A stretch of 60,589 nt of DNA, taken from Phycisphaerales bacterium (GTDB taxonomy: Bacteria; Planctomycetota; Phycisphaerae; Phycisphaerales; SM1A02). The notes under the pieces are model-generated. The model saw only the letters and a program-made list of their open reading frames with translations, was not told the DNA's origin and did not search any database. Position numbers and translations under genes: made by a program. The DNA is taken from NCBI GenBank assembly GCA_009692045.1, contig SIAA01000009.1, positions 1 through 60,589 on the forward strand. The letters are read 5' to 3'. Shown here in pieces: positions 53,252 to 60,589 of this stretch (the stretch's first letter is position 1; each line of letters opens with the position of its first letter).

Positions 53252-54397
53252 CTACTCCGCCCTCATCGCACTTCTAGTGAACAATAGTTCGTCGGTAATC
53301 CCGTGAGCCAGTGACTGGGGCCGGTGATTCATGGGCATCGCACCCCAGGCATAGGTCTCAACTTCAACATGGCTCACACCGTCTTGGGGAGAGAGAGCCC
53401 CGAAGCATTCATGAATTTGCTGCTGCGTGGTGCCAAGAAGTCCCACAGACTCAAGGTGCACGGGCACATGAAAGTGAGTTCGCCACACCCCATCAGGCGC
53501 ATGATCGAAGGCGCGGTCGAGGTCCTCATAGAAGTGAACCGCACCCTGGCCATCCAGAACGCAAGTCTGATGCAACCATTTGGGTTCGTCGAAGTCTCGC
53601 AGTGCTCGAAGCGCGCGCGGCGCCCCGGTGCAGGTGAGAGCACTCGACACCTGCACCTTGCCCACCCGCACTCCACAATCTCGGTAAGCCGCCAGCGCAT
53701 CAGCCTGCTCTTCAAACATGACAGCAGCGTGGCAGACATCATGGCACACCCTCAGGTAGCGGCGCACCTCAGGTTCGCCACGCTCCTGGCTCAGACAACT
53801 GTTGAAGAATTGAGAGACATCAGCAGACCGTTGCAGCACGCAGCCGGGCTCGGGCTCTAGGTCAACATGGAGGCACTTGCCCGTGCGCTGCTCAATGTTG
53901 GCAAGATGTCGAACCAGTTGCCTCAGGTGCATCGCGGCGCGCCCGAGGCTGGAGCCACTGCCGTCCAGTTCAAAGCGGGATTTCCAGCCGATAGGAAGGG
54001 TCGAGATTGATCCTTCGGTGGCATCGCTGGGCAGCAAATCGACCAGCACATCAGCGAGTTGCGTAGTGAAAAGCAGCCGCCCCGCCTGCGCCCAGTGTGG
54101 TTCGTAAACAGCATGTTTGACTACGGCTTGATGAAAATCGCCGTAGGGAAACCCGTTGAGCGTGAACACCGACAAGCCCCGTGAATGCAGCCAGTCACGC
54201 AAGTCACAGGCTCCGTGATCTATCTCCCCCAGAGCGTGCAGCGCGCGCGAGCTGAGCCACAGTCCGATGGGCAGGATTTCCGAGGGGGAGTACAGATTCC
54301 GAACTGCTACTGCGTGCTTCTCCAGATTGCACTTCATTTCGTCCAGCGTTGCACCGCCGTGAACATTGGTGCAGTAGCCGAGCGTTACGGGGCTCAT
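53252..54397 (-). CDS. eboE: EboE-like TIM-barrel metabolite traffic protein
   Basis: 381 residues resembling the sugar-phosphate isomerase / AP endonuclease TIM barrel. Opening LGYCTNVHGGATLDEM, FTLNGFPYGDFHQAVVKHAVYEPHW, HVDLEPEPGC, CHDVCHAAVMFE, VGKVQVSSAL and HFHVPVHLE carry several His and acidic residues fitting a metal site. It matches the protein called metabolite traffic protein EboE. Exact substrate unknown. It is 4 bp downstream of the C26 amidotransferase gene, consistent with one operon. Confidence 0.9.
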   Translation of the reverse strand: MSPVTLGYCTNVHGGATLDEMKCNLEKHAVAVRNLYSPSEILPIGLWLSSRALHALGEIDHGACDLRDWLHSRGLSVFTLNGFPYGDFHQAVVKHAVYEPHWAQAGRLLFTTQLADVLVDLLPSDATEGSISTLPIGWKSRFELDGSGSSLGRAAMHLRQLVRHLANIEQRTGKCLHVDLEPEPGCVLQRSADVSQFFNSCLSQERGEPEVRRYLRVCHDVCHAAVMFEEQADALAAYRDCGVRVGKVQVSSALTCTGAPRALRALRDFDEPKWLHQTCVLDGQGAVHFYEDLDRAFDHAPDGVWRTHFHVPVHLESVGLLGTTQQQIHECFGALSPQDGVSHVEVETYAWGAMPMNHRPQSLAHGITDELLFTRSAMRAE

Positions 54398-54401
54398 GTG
54401 T

Positions 54402-55091
54402 TCACTTGCACCGCGAAGCGCAGGTGTGGCGGGCGTGGCATGCAGCGATCAACTGGCGCACTATGCCGATGCCGGTAGTTTCATCTTTGGTTCGCTCGGG
54501 ATGCCACTGCACACCAACATAGAAGGGGCGTTCCCGGTGACAGAGCGCTTCAATGATCCCATCGTCGCTGTGTCCGGCGACACCGAGGGATCCGGCATCG
54601 GCAAGCGCCTGATGGTGCGAGCTGGCAACTTCCCCGGAGCCGAACTCACTGGTCACAGAATGAGTGCGATCATCGAGGTGTCTTTCGCTGTCAGCAATCT
54701 CATCGGCGAGATGTTGGATCAGCGTGCCCCCGGCGTGGAATCCCATCTCTTGCATTCCTAGACAAATCCCCAGCACCGGAATCTCCGGGCGAGAGTCCAG
54801 CGCGCGCAGAAGTTCGAAGTCGGCCTCCTGTCGCTGGGAATCCATTACCTGCGCCGCATGGTGCAGGGGAATGTTGAAGGGACGAGTATCAATGTCAGGG
54901 CCGCCCGTGAGGAGCACACCATCCACGGCATCGAGCATCTGCGCTCGCATTGCGGCGATGGCGGGGAGAATGAGCGGGATCCCTCCTGCCTCCAATACCG
55001 AGTGGAGATAGGTAGCGGCGACTTCATGCCGCGATCCATCTCGAGTCAGGCTGGCGGTGATGCCGATCCTTGGCCTTTGCTTGCTGCTCAT
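54402..55091 (-). CDS. class-I glutamine amidotransferase-like hydrolase (peptidase C26)
   Basis: 229 residues. The triad is Cys in GICLGMQEMGFH, His in VGVQWHPE and a following acidic residue, with the entry strand GVLLTGGPDID. This is the gamma-glutamyl-GABA hydrolase (PuuD) branch, which hydrolyses gamma-glutamyl amides. It is not part of classical ebo sets that I know. Here it is wedged between the MFS gene and eboE, 4 bp from eboE, so it may act on a glutamyl-linked intermediate (inference). Confidence 0.9.
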   Translation of the reverse strand: MSSKQRPRIGITASLTRDGSRHEVAATYLHSVLEAGGIPLILPAIAAMRAQMLDAVDGVLLTGGPDIDTRPFNIPLHHAAQVMDSQRQEADFELLRALDSRPEIPVLGICLGMQEMGFHAGGTLIQHLADEIADSERHLDDRTHSVTSEFGSGEVASSHHQALADAGSLGVAGHSDDGIIEALCHRERPFYVGVQWHPERTKDETTGIGIVRQLIAACHARHTCASRCK

Positions 55092-55157
55092 GACATCATC
55101 GTAATCAGGAACTCTCTATACACTCTGACATTGATCTCACGATGGAGAAACCTCGGT

Positions 55158-55355
55158 GTGGGTACGTACCTGATCATCAGCGGTTGCGTTCTGTTCGCGC
55201 TGGGGAGCGGCCCCCTCTTGGTATGGATGGCCCTTGATCCGACCGCCAATCCAGTGGGACCGGGCATCCTCGCGTTTCTTACCTTTTGGCCCTCGGTGCT
55301 CCTAGTTGTCGCGGGAATTGTGACGGTCATCGTTGGGCGCGTTCTCTCGCGCTGA
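55158..55355 (+). CDS. small two-helix membrane protein
   Basis: 65 residues from a GTG with a GGAG site 10 bases upstream. Two hydrophobic helices (TYLIISGCVLFALGSGPLLV and FWPSVLLVVAGIVTVIVG) are joined by DPTANPVGPG. The frame runs further upstream without a better start (TTG at 55131 is an alternative). It is on the plus strand in the 210-bp gap of the ebo run and overlaps the end of the MFS gene by 54 bp, so it might be an artefact, but the membrane pattern is coherent. Confidence 0.45.
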   Translation: MGTYLIISGCVLFALGSGPLLVWMALDPTANPVGPGILAFLTFWPSVLLVVAGIVTVIVGRVLSR

Positions 55356-56753
55356 TGGCATGAACCACCACGCCACACCTACCGCAACCGCCCCAGTAAG
55401 GGTCGCCATCCAGTACCCATGACTGATGGCCTGCGCCAACTCCGTTGGAGTTTGCTGGGCTGATCCAAGCGGCAGAGAGATACTGACCACCGCCGAGACG
55501 GCAGAGATTCCCAGCGTCCCACCTACCTGCCGAAAGGTGAGCAGCAGTCCGCTGGCTTGAGCGCGGTCAGACTCCGGGACCCGACTGAGCGCATCGGTGG
55601 TTGACGGCCCACCCACGAAGGCGATGCCGCAACCGAGAAGCGTCAGGCCAAGGGCGAACAGTTGATACGACTCCATGGCAATCGCCAGTGCCTGAATGGA
55701 GAAGCCCAGTGCTGCCAGGAGAGTCCCCAGTCGAACAGGCGTTCGAACACCCACCTTGTCGTAGATGCGACCAGAGACATGCACCAATACGAGTACCGGT
55801 ATGAACAGAGGCAGCATCGCCACGCCAGAGCGAGCGGGTGAGAAGCCGATCACTTTCTGCAGGAAAGCCGGTCCGAATACCGAGCAGCCCGTCATGCCAG
55901 CCTGCATGAGCAGGATGAGGAGTGCGTCCGCAAGCAGCGTTCGGTCCGCGAACAATCGCAGCCGCAGAAGTGGATGAGGATGACGCAACTGTCTCCTAAC
56001 GAAAGCGAGTAGCAGAGCGAGTCCTAGAGACGCGCCCAGCGCGATCAGCGGGTCACGCCAGCCTCGGTGGGGCACCTCCTGAATCGCAAACACGAACGCC
56101 GGTAGTCCCAGCAGCAAGAGCGCGGCTCCACCCCAGTCGATGGGAGTTCTTGGAGCGCGGGGAGCATGCGGCTTAGCGATCGCAACCAGCAACAATGTGA
56201 GGACGGCGATGGGCACATTTACCCAAAACACCCAGCGCCAAGAGAGATACTGCACAATCACACCGCCAACTGCGGGGCCGGCCGCCAGAAAGAGCATGGG
56301 GATGCCTATGTAAACCCCCATCGCCTTGCCTCTCTCCCCGGGCGGGAAAGAACTGACAACCAGAGCGCTCGAGGTGGATTGCATCACGGCCGCGGCAAGT
56401 CCTTGGATCACGCGACCAAATATGAGTAGTTCGGCTGATGCAGCAGCTCCGCAGAACACACTACTGAGAGCGAAGAGCAATACACCAACCACGAAGGCAC
56501 TGCGCTTGCCCACCAAATCACCAACGCGACCTCCCAGTGCGGCGAAGGAGGCCATGGCGAGGATGTAGCCATTCACGACCCACTCGGCGCCGAGGGGTCC
56601 AACTCCCGTGTCTTGGCCGATCGTTGGAAGAGCAACACCAACAACGGTCACATCGATCAGGATCATCGAGAGTGATCCTGTCATGGCGACGAGAGTGATC
56701 CACTTGCGCGCCCCCTCGGCGCCTCCGCCCGCATCGCTCCTAGCGTGTGACAT
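55302..56753 (-). CDS. MFS drug/metabolite exporter, DHA2 (14-helix) type
   Basis: 483 residues with about 14 membrane helices. The start MTGSLSMILIDVTVVGVALPTIG, motif A GGRVGDLVGKR and motif C-type PAVGGVIVQYLSWRWVFWVNVP are those of EmrB/QacA proton-driven exporters. It lies between eboB (14-bp overlap) and the amidotransferase, within the ebo run, and could export the cluster product. Such transporters are not standard members of ebo sets, so this is a possible local addition. Confidence 0.93.
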   Translation of the reverse strand: MSHARSDAGGGAEGARKWITLVAMTGSLSMILIDVTVVGVALPTIGQDTGVGPLGAEWVVNGYILAMASFAALGGRVGDLVGKRSAFVVGVLLFALSSVFCGAAASAELLIFGRVIQGLAAAVMQSTSSALVVSSFPPGERGKAMGVYIGIPMLFLAAGPAVGGVIVQYLSWRWVFWVNVPIAVLTLLLVAIAKPHAPRAPRTPIDWGGAALLLLGLPAFVFAIQEVPHRGWRDPLIALGASLGLALLLAFVRRQLRHPHPLLRLRLFADRTLLADALLILLMQAGMTGCSVFGPAFLQKVIGFSPARSGVAMLPLFIPVLVLVHVSGRIYDKVGVRTPVRLGTLLAALGFSIQALAIAMESYQLFALGLTLLGCGIAFVGGPSTTDALSRVPESDRAQASGLLLTFRQVGGTLGISAVSAVVSISLPLGSAQQTPTELAQAISHGYWMATLTGAVAVGVAWWFMPSARENAPNDDRHNSRDN

Positions 56754-57573
56754 CGGCGGCGGTGGGAGTCAGCGGTTGGGCGCTGAACTTGGCACTCTGG
56801 GAGAGGAAACTCCGAGGATTCTCAAAGGTGATCTTGTGAACGAGCGACTCAAAGTGTCCTCGCCGCCGCATTTCCATTTGCGCCTTGGGAACTGCAAGTG
56901 GATCACTGTGTCCCCAATCCCCGGCGCTGTTCATCCAGATCCGTTCATTGCCATACATCTCGATGATGTCCACGGCGCGCTGGGGCGTGCACTTGGTGTC
57001 TGGATAAAGCGTCATGCCACACCAATAGCCGCGGTCGAGAACGGGCTTGACGGTGTGTTCCTCCACATGATCAATGAGGACCCGACCGGCACTGATGCCG
57101 CCGTGAGCCTTGATGGCATCCATGATGAGAATGGTGCCCTTCAGTTTGTCCTCAAGATGGGGCGTATGAATCAGAATCATCTGCTGATACTTCGCGGCTA
57201 GGGCTATGTGCTCCTCCAGAATGAGCAGCTCGTTGCGAGAGTTCTTGTTGAGTCCGATTTCTCCGATGCCGAGCACGTTGGGCGCATCGAGGAACTGAGG
57301 GATGATCCCCAGCACTTCCCGCGAGAGTCCAACATCCTCTGACTCTTTGGAGTTGATACAAAGCCATGTGTGGTGACGGATCCCGAACTGCGCGGCTCGG
57401 CGTGGCTCGAAGTCGGTAAGGAGGCGGAAGTAGTCAAAAAATCCCCCGACCGACGAGCGATCGTAGCCCGCCCAGAAAGCGGGTTCGGTAATGGCAACAC
57501 AGCCCGCGCGAGCCATGCGCACATAATCGTCGGTGGTTCGCGAGACCATGTGCACATGGGGATCGATGTACAT
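56740..57573 (-). CDS. eboB: TatD-family metal hydrolase EboB
   Basis: 277 residues, amidohydrolase-type TIM barrel. Metal motif D-P-H-V-H at the N-terminus, then GIGEIGLNKNSRNE, HTPHLEDK, LIDHVEEHTV and NSAGDWGHSDPLAVP, giving a complete set of His, Glu and Asp ligands. This is the TatD-like EboB of ebo clusters. No signal peptide, so cytoplasmic. The gene lies 12 bp after the small protein at 57586 and overlaps the MFS start by 14 bp. Confidence 0.9.
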   Translation of the reverse strand: MYIDPHVHMVSRTTDDYVRMARAGCVAITEPAFWAGYDRSSVGGFFDYFRLLTDFEPRRAAQFGIRHHTWLCINSKESEDVGLSREVLGIIPQFLDAPNVLGIGEIGLNKNSRNELLILEEHIALAAKYQQMILIHTPHLEDKLKGTILIMDAIKAHGGISAGRVLIDHVEEHTVKPVLDRGYWCGMTLYPDTKCTPQRAVDIIEMYGNERIWMNSAGDWGHSDPLAVPKAQMEMRRRGHFESLVHKITFENPRSFLSQSAKFSAQPLTPTAADVTR

Positions 57574-57585
57574 GATTGGCGGTGT

Positions 57586-57903
57586 TCAGGTGGAACGGTC
57601 TGTGCTGGAGCTGAGGTCTACGCAACCGACAGCGCCCTTCATGTGAGCCTTCCCGATCGGCACGGTTGTCTGGTCACTCCAAAGCTCGAGGATGCGCCGC
57701 GCCCGTTCGGGTTTGCCATCTAGGAGCAAAGAGATTGCTACCCGCAGTGCCGCCACGCGGTAATCATCCTCGCCGCCGGCACGGTCTACTCGATCCAGAA
57801 ACGCGGCGATGTCCAGCACCTTGGCCCGGTGTTCTATGAAGTAAGCATCCGCCGTTGCCTTCTTGGTGCGGATCGGTGCAGTGTTGTCGGGTGACTCGGG
57901 CAC
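57586..57903 (-). CDS. small ebo-cluster-associated protein
   Basis: 105 residues. A helical core reads ADAYFIEHRAKVLDIAAFLDRVDRA, EDDYRVAALRVAISLLLDGKPERARRILELWSD, which resembles a TPR-like pair of helices. I recall similar small proteins between eboD and eboB in planctomycetes, but this is not the about 200-residue EboA domain, and I do not assign it as EboA. GTG start. 23 bp after eboD, 12 bp before eboB. Confidence 0.7.
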   Translation of the reverse strand: MPESPDNTAPIRTKKATADAYFIEHRAKVLDIAAFLDRVDRAGGEDDYRVAALRVAISLLLDGKPERARRILELWSDQTTVPIGKAHMKGAVGCVDLSSSTDRST

Positions 57904-57926
57904 GGCGTACCCATCTTACGGCGTGA

Positions 57927-59102
57927 TTATCGCAGTCGCCGCACTGCTTCCCGCACCACCGAAGGATCGAGCGAGTGCACCTCCTCGGGTTGCCCGATGC
58001 CCCGAAGCAAGGTGATGCACAACTCTCCTCCGAGGTGTTCACGAAACTCATCAAGACCCGCGAGGAGCTCATCGGTTCGCGCCAGCAGGGGATGGCACAC
58101 CGGCAGCATCAGCCGACGCAACACAAAGATGATGCGGTCCAAGTCGCCCGCACTCAGCCATCCCATGAGGTGAGAGATGGTGCAATCGAGACCGAGCCCG
58201 ATGGCGACCGCATCACCGTGCGAGACCTCGTTGCCACTCATCTCCTCGAGGCGATGAGCAGCCCAGTGCCCAAAGTCGAGCGGCCGCGACTGGCGCACCT
58301 CGAAGGCATCGCCGCACGAGACAATGTGATGGAGGTGAAGTTCACCGCTGCGCGCGATGACAGGCAGGGCGAGATCCATGTCGCGCGCGGCAATGGCAGC
58401 AGAATCGCGTTCGATTTGCTGGAAGAGGTCGACATCACGGAGCAAAGCAATTTTCACCGCCTCGCTGAATCCGCAGCGAAAGTGAGGCGCCGACTGGGTG
58501 GTCAAGAACTCGCTGTCACAGAGGACTGCCCAGGGCGGCGCGAACGACCCAAGAAAGTTTTTCTTGCCGAATCGGTTGATGCCGCACTTCACGCCCATGG
58601 CGGCATCGTCCTGGGATAAAACCGTGGTGGGCACGCGAACAAGCCGCACGCCACGGTGCGCGGTGGCAGCACCGAATCCAACAGCGTCCAGCATGGCGCC
58701 ACCGCCTATGGCAATCACGAAACTCTTGCGATCGATGTGATGTTGGTTGACAGCCTCGATGACGCGATCGAGCACAACTGTGTTGTTCTTGCACTGTTCG
58801 CCCCCGGCAACGGTTTCCATCAGTTCCAGCGTGGGCATGCCGGGACCGGCAAAACAGCTGGTAATCGATTCCCTGAGTTGTGGCCACGATGCTGCCACCC
58901 CAGAGTCAATGAACACCACGGCACGCTTGGGCGCATCACCTATCTCGGCGTCTACGAGGGCTTCTGAGAAGCATGGATTGTCGGCAGCAAACAGTTGTCG
59001 CGTAAATCGCACGCGGTGCAGGAACTCAACGGTGAGTGGCCGATCGACCAGAGTTGAGTTGGTGAGGGGGAGGCTCAGTGATTGGCGGCTCGACGCGGAC
59101 AA
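57927..59102 (-). CDS. eboD: 3-dehydroquinate synthase-like enzyme EboD
   Basis: 391 residues of the sugar-phosphate cyclase fold: GGAMLD in VIAIGGGAMLDAVGFGAATA (NAD site), VPTTVLSQDDAAMGVKCGIN, FAPPWAVLCD, GFSEAVKIAL, DFGHWAAHRLEEM and SHGDAVAIG, so the Lys, His and metal residues of dehydroquinate synthase-type enzymes are kept. It is EboD rather than AroB by its context. The start is a TTG at 59102 with a GAAGGA site six bases upstream. It is the first gene of the ebo run, downstream of a hairpin array. Confidence 0.9.
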   Translation of the reverse strand: MSASSRQSLSLPLTNSTLVDRPLTVEFLHRVRFTRQLFAADNPCFSEALVDAEIGDAPKRAVVFIDSGVAASWPQLRESITSCFAGPGMPTLELMETVAGGEQCKNNTVVLDRVIEAVNQHHIDRKSFVIAIGGGAMLDAVGFGAATAHRGVRLVRVPTTVLSQDDAAMGVKCGINRFGKKNFLGSFAPPWAVLCDSEFLTTQSAPHFRCGFSEAVKIALLRDVDLFQQIERDSAAIAARDMDLALPVIARSGELHLHHIVSCGDAFEVRQSRPLDFGHWAAHRLEEMSGNEVSHGDAVAIGLGLDCTISHLMGWLSAGDLDRIIFVLRRLMLPVCHPLLARTDELLAGLDEFREHLGGELCITLLRGIGQPEEVHSLDPSVVREAVRRLR

Positions 59103-59127
59103 GGTCCTTCAGCATAGAACGAAGAAA

Positions 59128-59154
59128 CCACGGCGAAGGGGCGATTCGCCGTGG
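59128..59154 (-). terminator. hairpin, likely terminator of the E2 transcript
   Basis: A perfect 10-bp stem (59128-59137 with 59145-59154) around a 7-nt loop. Leftward it is followed by TTTCTTCGTTC, moderately U-rich, which fits an intrinsic terminator ahead of the ebo run. It lies 26 bp upstream of the eboD start. Confidence 0.55.
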
Positions 59155-59157
59155 TCG

Positions 59158-59202
59158 CCCGCGAAACCACTCCGCGGGTGCACCCCTGCCACACAGGGGT
59201 GC
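59158..59202. repeat. two further perfect hairpins upstream of eboD
   Basis: CCCGCG (59158-59163) pairs with CGCGGG (59173-59178). GCACCCCTG (59180-59188) pairs with CAGGGGTGC (59194-59202) over a 5-nt loop. With the neighbouring hairpin at 59128 they form three stems in 75 bp. Confidence 0.8.
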
Positions 59203-59372
59203 GATTGCAACTGTGATTGACCTGTCCCTTGCCCTTTCCGCTACCTCCATGTGTATCTACGCTCGAGTGGGCCTAGTGTTCGAAGATCCCTTCGAACTGT
59301 TGGGAATCACCAATAACCGCGAGTTCCGCCCAGAAATGGCGCGTACCGCTTGGCAGCAATAGCGAGTTCCGC
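59203..59372. other. non-coding gap between the E2 gene and the ebo run
   Basis: I see no gene. It contains a fourth perfect hairpin, an 8-bp stem GTTCGAAG/CTTCGAAC at 59278-59285 and 59290-59297, and an 11-bp direct repeat GCGAGTTCCGC at 59319-59329 and 59362-59372. Promoter elements for the ebo genes may lie here but are not clear. Confidence 0.6.
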
Positions 59373-60589
59373 TTATGGCGACTCTAGCAATTGCACAAGG
59401 GTGTGCAAGAACCTTGCCGCTTCAGCGCCATCCACCACTCGGTGATCGCAGCTGATGGAGAGAGGCAGGGACCACCCCGCGAAGAAGCGGCCATCTTTCA
59501 CCAAGACTTTTTCCTTGGCGCGGCCCACGGCGAGAATGGCAACTTCTGGGTAGTTGATGATGGGTGTGGCGAACATCGCACCGTAAGAGCCCACATTCGA
59601 AATGGTGAATGTTCCACCAAGCGATTCCTCGCGCGAGATGGTTCGGTCGCGGCAGCGCTGGGCGAGCGACTTCACCCCATCAGCAAGTTCCAAAGGCGAC
59701 TTGCGATCCGCGTCCCGAATCACCGGAACCATCAGGCCCGCGTCAGTATCCACGGCGAATCCTAGGTTGATCACGCCCTTTATCAGTATCTCGCCCGCAT
59801 CATCATCAACGATTGCATTCAGAGAGGGGTGCCGCCTGAGCGCCTGACAAACCGCGGCGGAAACAAAAGGAAGCAGAGTGACTCGGCGTCCGGCAGTCTC
59901 ACTAAACTCCCCACGCCTGGACTCGAGCGCCGTTACATCCGCCTCGTCAGTCGCGGTGAAGTGCACGCAAGTTCGTACGGAACGAGAAAGGGCCTCGGCA
60001 ATCTTGCGCCTGACACCACGGAAAGGGATGCGTGCAGAAACGCCTTGAGCATCAACGACCGGTAATGGGACAGCATCCGCGGACGCGGCGGGGGAGGTCA
60101 AGCCTGACGAGCTCGACGCACTTTCAACATCGCCAGCCGTAACCCGACCGCCGCGGCCGGTTCCCTGCACCCGATCGATGTCCACCTGCAACTCGCGGGC
60201 GATACGGCGAACCGCCGGAGTTGCGGAGGCCTTCCCCATCGACACGCCGCTTCCATCGGGTTCGGGGCGACGCGCGAATCGATCGCTGACGGAGAGCGTG
60301 CCGGACATGTTGCCGACAACCGTCCCCTGATCAGCCTCGCTGGTGGCAAGCTTCGCCGGAGCTGCTTTCTGAACTGGCGCGGACTTCACGCCGGCTGTGG
60401 CGCCATACCGAACCAACACAGCTCCAACCTTGATGATGTCTCCTGACTTGCCTACTAGCTCGGTGATCGTGCCGGCCCAAGGACTGGGAACCTCTACTAA
60501 TGCCTTGTCGGTTTGCATCTCGGCAATGGACTGAGACTCTTTCACCGCGTCACCGGCATCCACCAGCCACTTGATGAGCTCGGCCTCAG
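59373..60589 (-). CDS. 2-oxoacid dehydrogenase E2 (dihydrolipoyl acyltransferase), partial
   Basis: At least 405 residues; the 5' end lies beyond the window because the frame is open to the last base. Order: lipoyl domain (Lys in MQTDKALVEVP), Ala/Pro linker, peripheral-subunit-binding domain (ATPAVRRIARELQVDIDRVQ, RGGRVTAGDVE), linker, and catalytic domain with the SCDHRVVDGAEAARFL motif holding the catalytic His and Asp. Complexes with this E2 convert pyruvate or branched 2-oxoacids to acyl-CoA. LipA encoded in this window could lipoylate it. E1 and E3 genes would lie to the right. Confidence 0.93.
   Translation of the reverse strand, partial: EAELIKWLVDAGDAVKESQSIAEMQTDKALVEVPSPWAGTITELVGKSGDIIKVGAVLVRYGATAGVKSAPVQKAAPAKLATSEADQGTVVGNMSGTLSVSDRFARRPEPDGSGVSMGKASATPAVRRIARELQVDIDRVQGTGRGGRVTAGDVESASSSSGLTSPAASADAVPLPVVDAQGVSARIPFRGVRRKIAEALSRSVRTCVHFTATDEADVTALESRRGEFSETAGRRVTLLPFVSAAVCQALRRHPSLNAIVDDDAGEILIKGVINLGFAVDTDAGLMVPVIRDADRKSPLELADGVKSLAQRCRDRTISREESLGGTFTISNVGSYGAMFATPIINYPEVAILAVGRAKEKVLVKDGRFFAGWSLPLSISCDHRVVDGAEAARFLHTLVQLLESP

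Noticed and set aside
57975-58619. 214-residue plus-strand ORF
   Set aside because: Antisense to eboD, which has all expected cyclase motifs.
59026-59250. 74-residue minus-strand ORF beginning at ATG 59250
   Set aside because: It runs through the hairpin array and overlaps the start of eboD; composition looks like frame-shifted non-coding sequence.
59278-59297. TTCGAA motif resembling a tRNA T-arm
   Set aside because: It is a simple hairpin with no acceptor, D or anticodon arms around it.

Overview
The window looks like a piece of a Planctomycetota chromosome, most likely class Phycisphaerae (an inference; there is no rRNA to settle it). Pointers are moderately high GC, frequent GTG and TTG starts, many ATGA stop/start overlaps, a MoxR-DUF58-BatA operon with very large envelope proteins, a PEP-CTERM protein with PAPG/RRRR anchors, a DUF6677-type membrane protein and an ebo-type cluster. 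No tRNA, rRNA, insertion sequence, prophage or CRISPR array was found.

Layout. 1-2883: end of trpD, then comEC. 15874-2849 (minus): a tightly coupled seven-gene operon running from MoxR ATPase through DUF58, a BatA-like and a VWA/GATase-like membrane protein, a 1389-residue coiled-coil membrane protein and an exported alpha/alpha-toroid protein to an exported protein of unknown function. 15922-18432: mutM and dnaA flank a 357-bp AT-rich convergent gap with DnaA boxes and TAG trinucleotide runs, a candidate oriC. 18538-24100: tRNase Z-like hydrolase, receiver-GGDEF protein, recO, an M16 peptidase, a PilZ-like protein and lipA. 24121-27281: META-like lipoprotein, HtpX-like protease, LemA. 27328-35004: DEAD-box helicase, small membrane and conserved proteins, a ferredoxin, an 18-residue lysine-rich peptide with its own terminator, dapB, an M16 protein without zinc ligands, and a PDZ protein with a 12-bp tandem repeat. 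35012-39588: two exported amidohydrolase-family genes holding three domains, only one with metal ligands. 39733-44041: FlgM-like protein, lipoprotein, holB, CYTH protein, an orphan atpC and scpB. 44157-45437: a fused double PEP-CTERM protein. 59102-45644 (minus): a long co-directional run containing an ebo-type cluster (eboD, small protein, eboB, MFS transporter, C26 amidotransferase, eboE, eboC, phosphodiesterase-like protein) followed by a DUF3299-like protein, an esterase, an exonuclease and dus. The window ends inside the E2 subunit of a 2-oxoacid dehydrogenase, separated from the ebo run by an array of hairpins.

How the parts fit. The GGDEF and PilZ-like genes suggest c-di-GMP signalling. 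LipA could make the lipoyl cofactor carried by the E2 subunit at the right end. LemA and the HtpX-like protease form a known envelope quality-control pairing. The MoxR operon and the ebo run are the two large envelope-related systems. By analogy with known ebo clusters, the second probably makes or moves a metabolite across the inner membrane.
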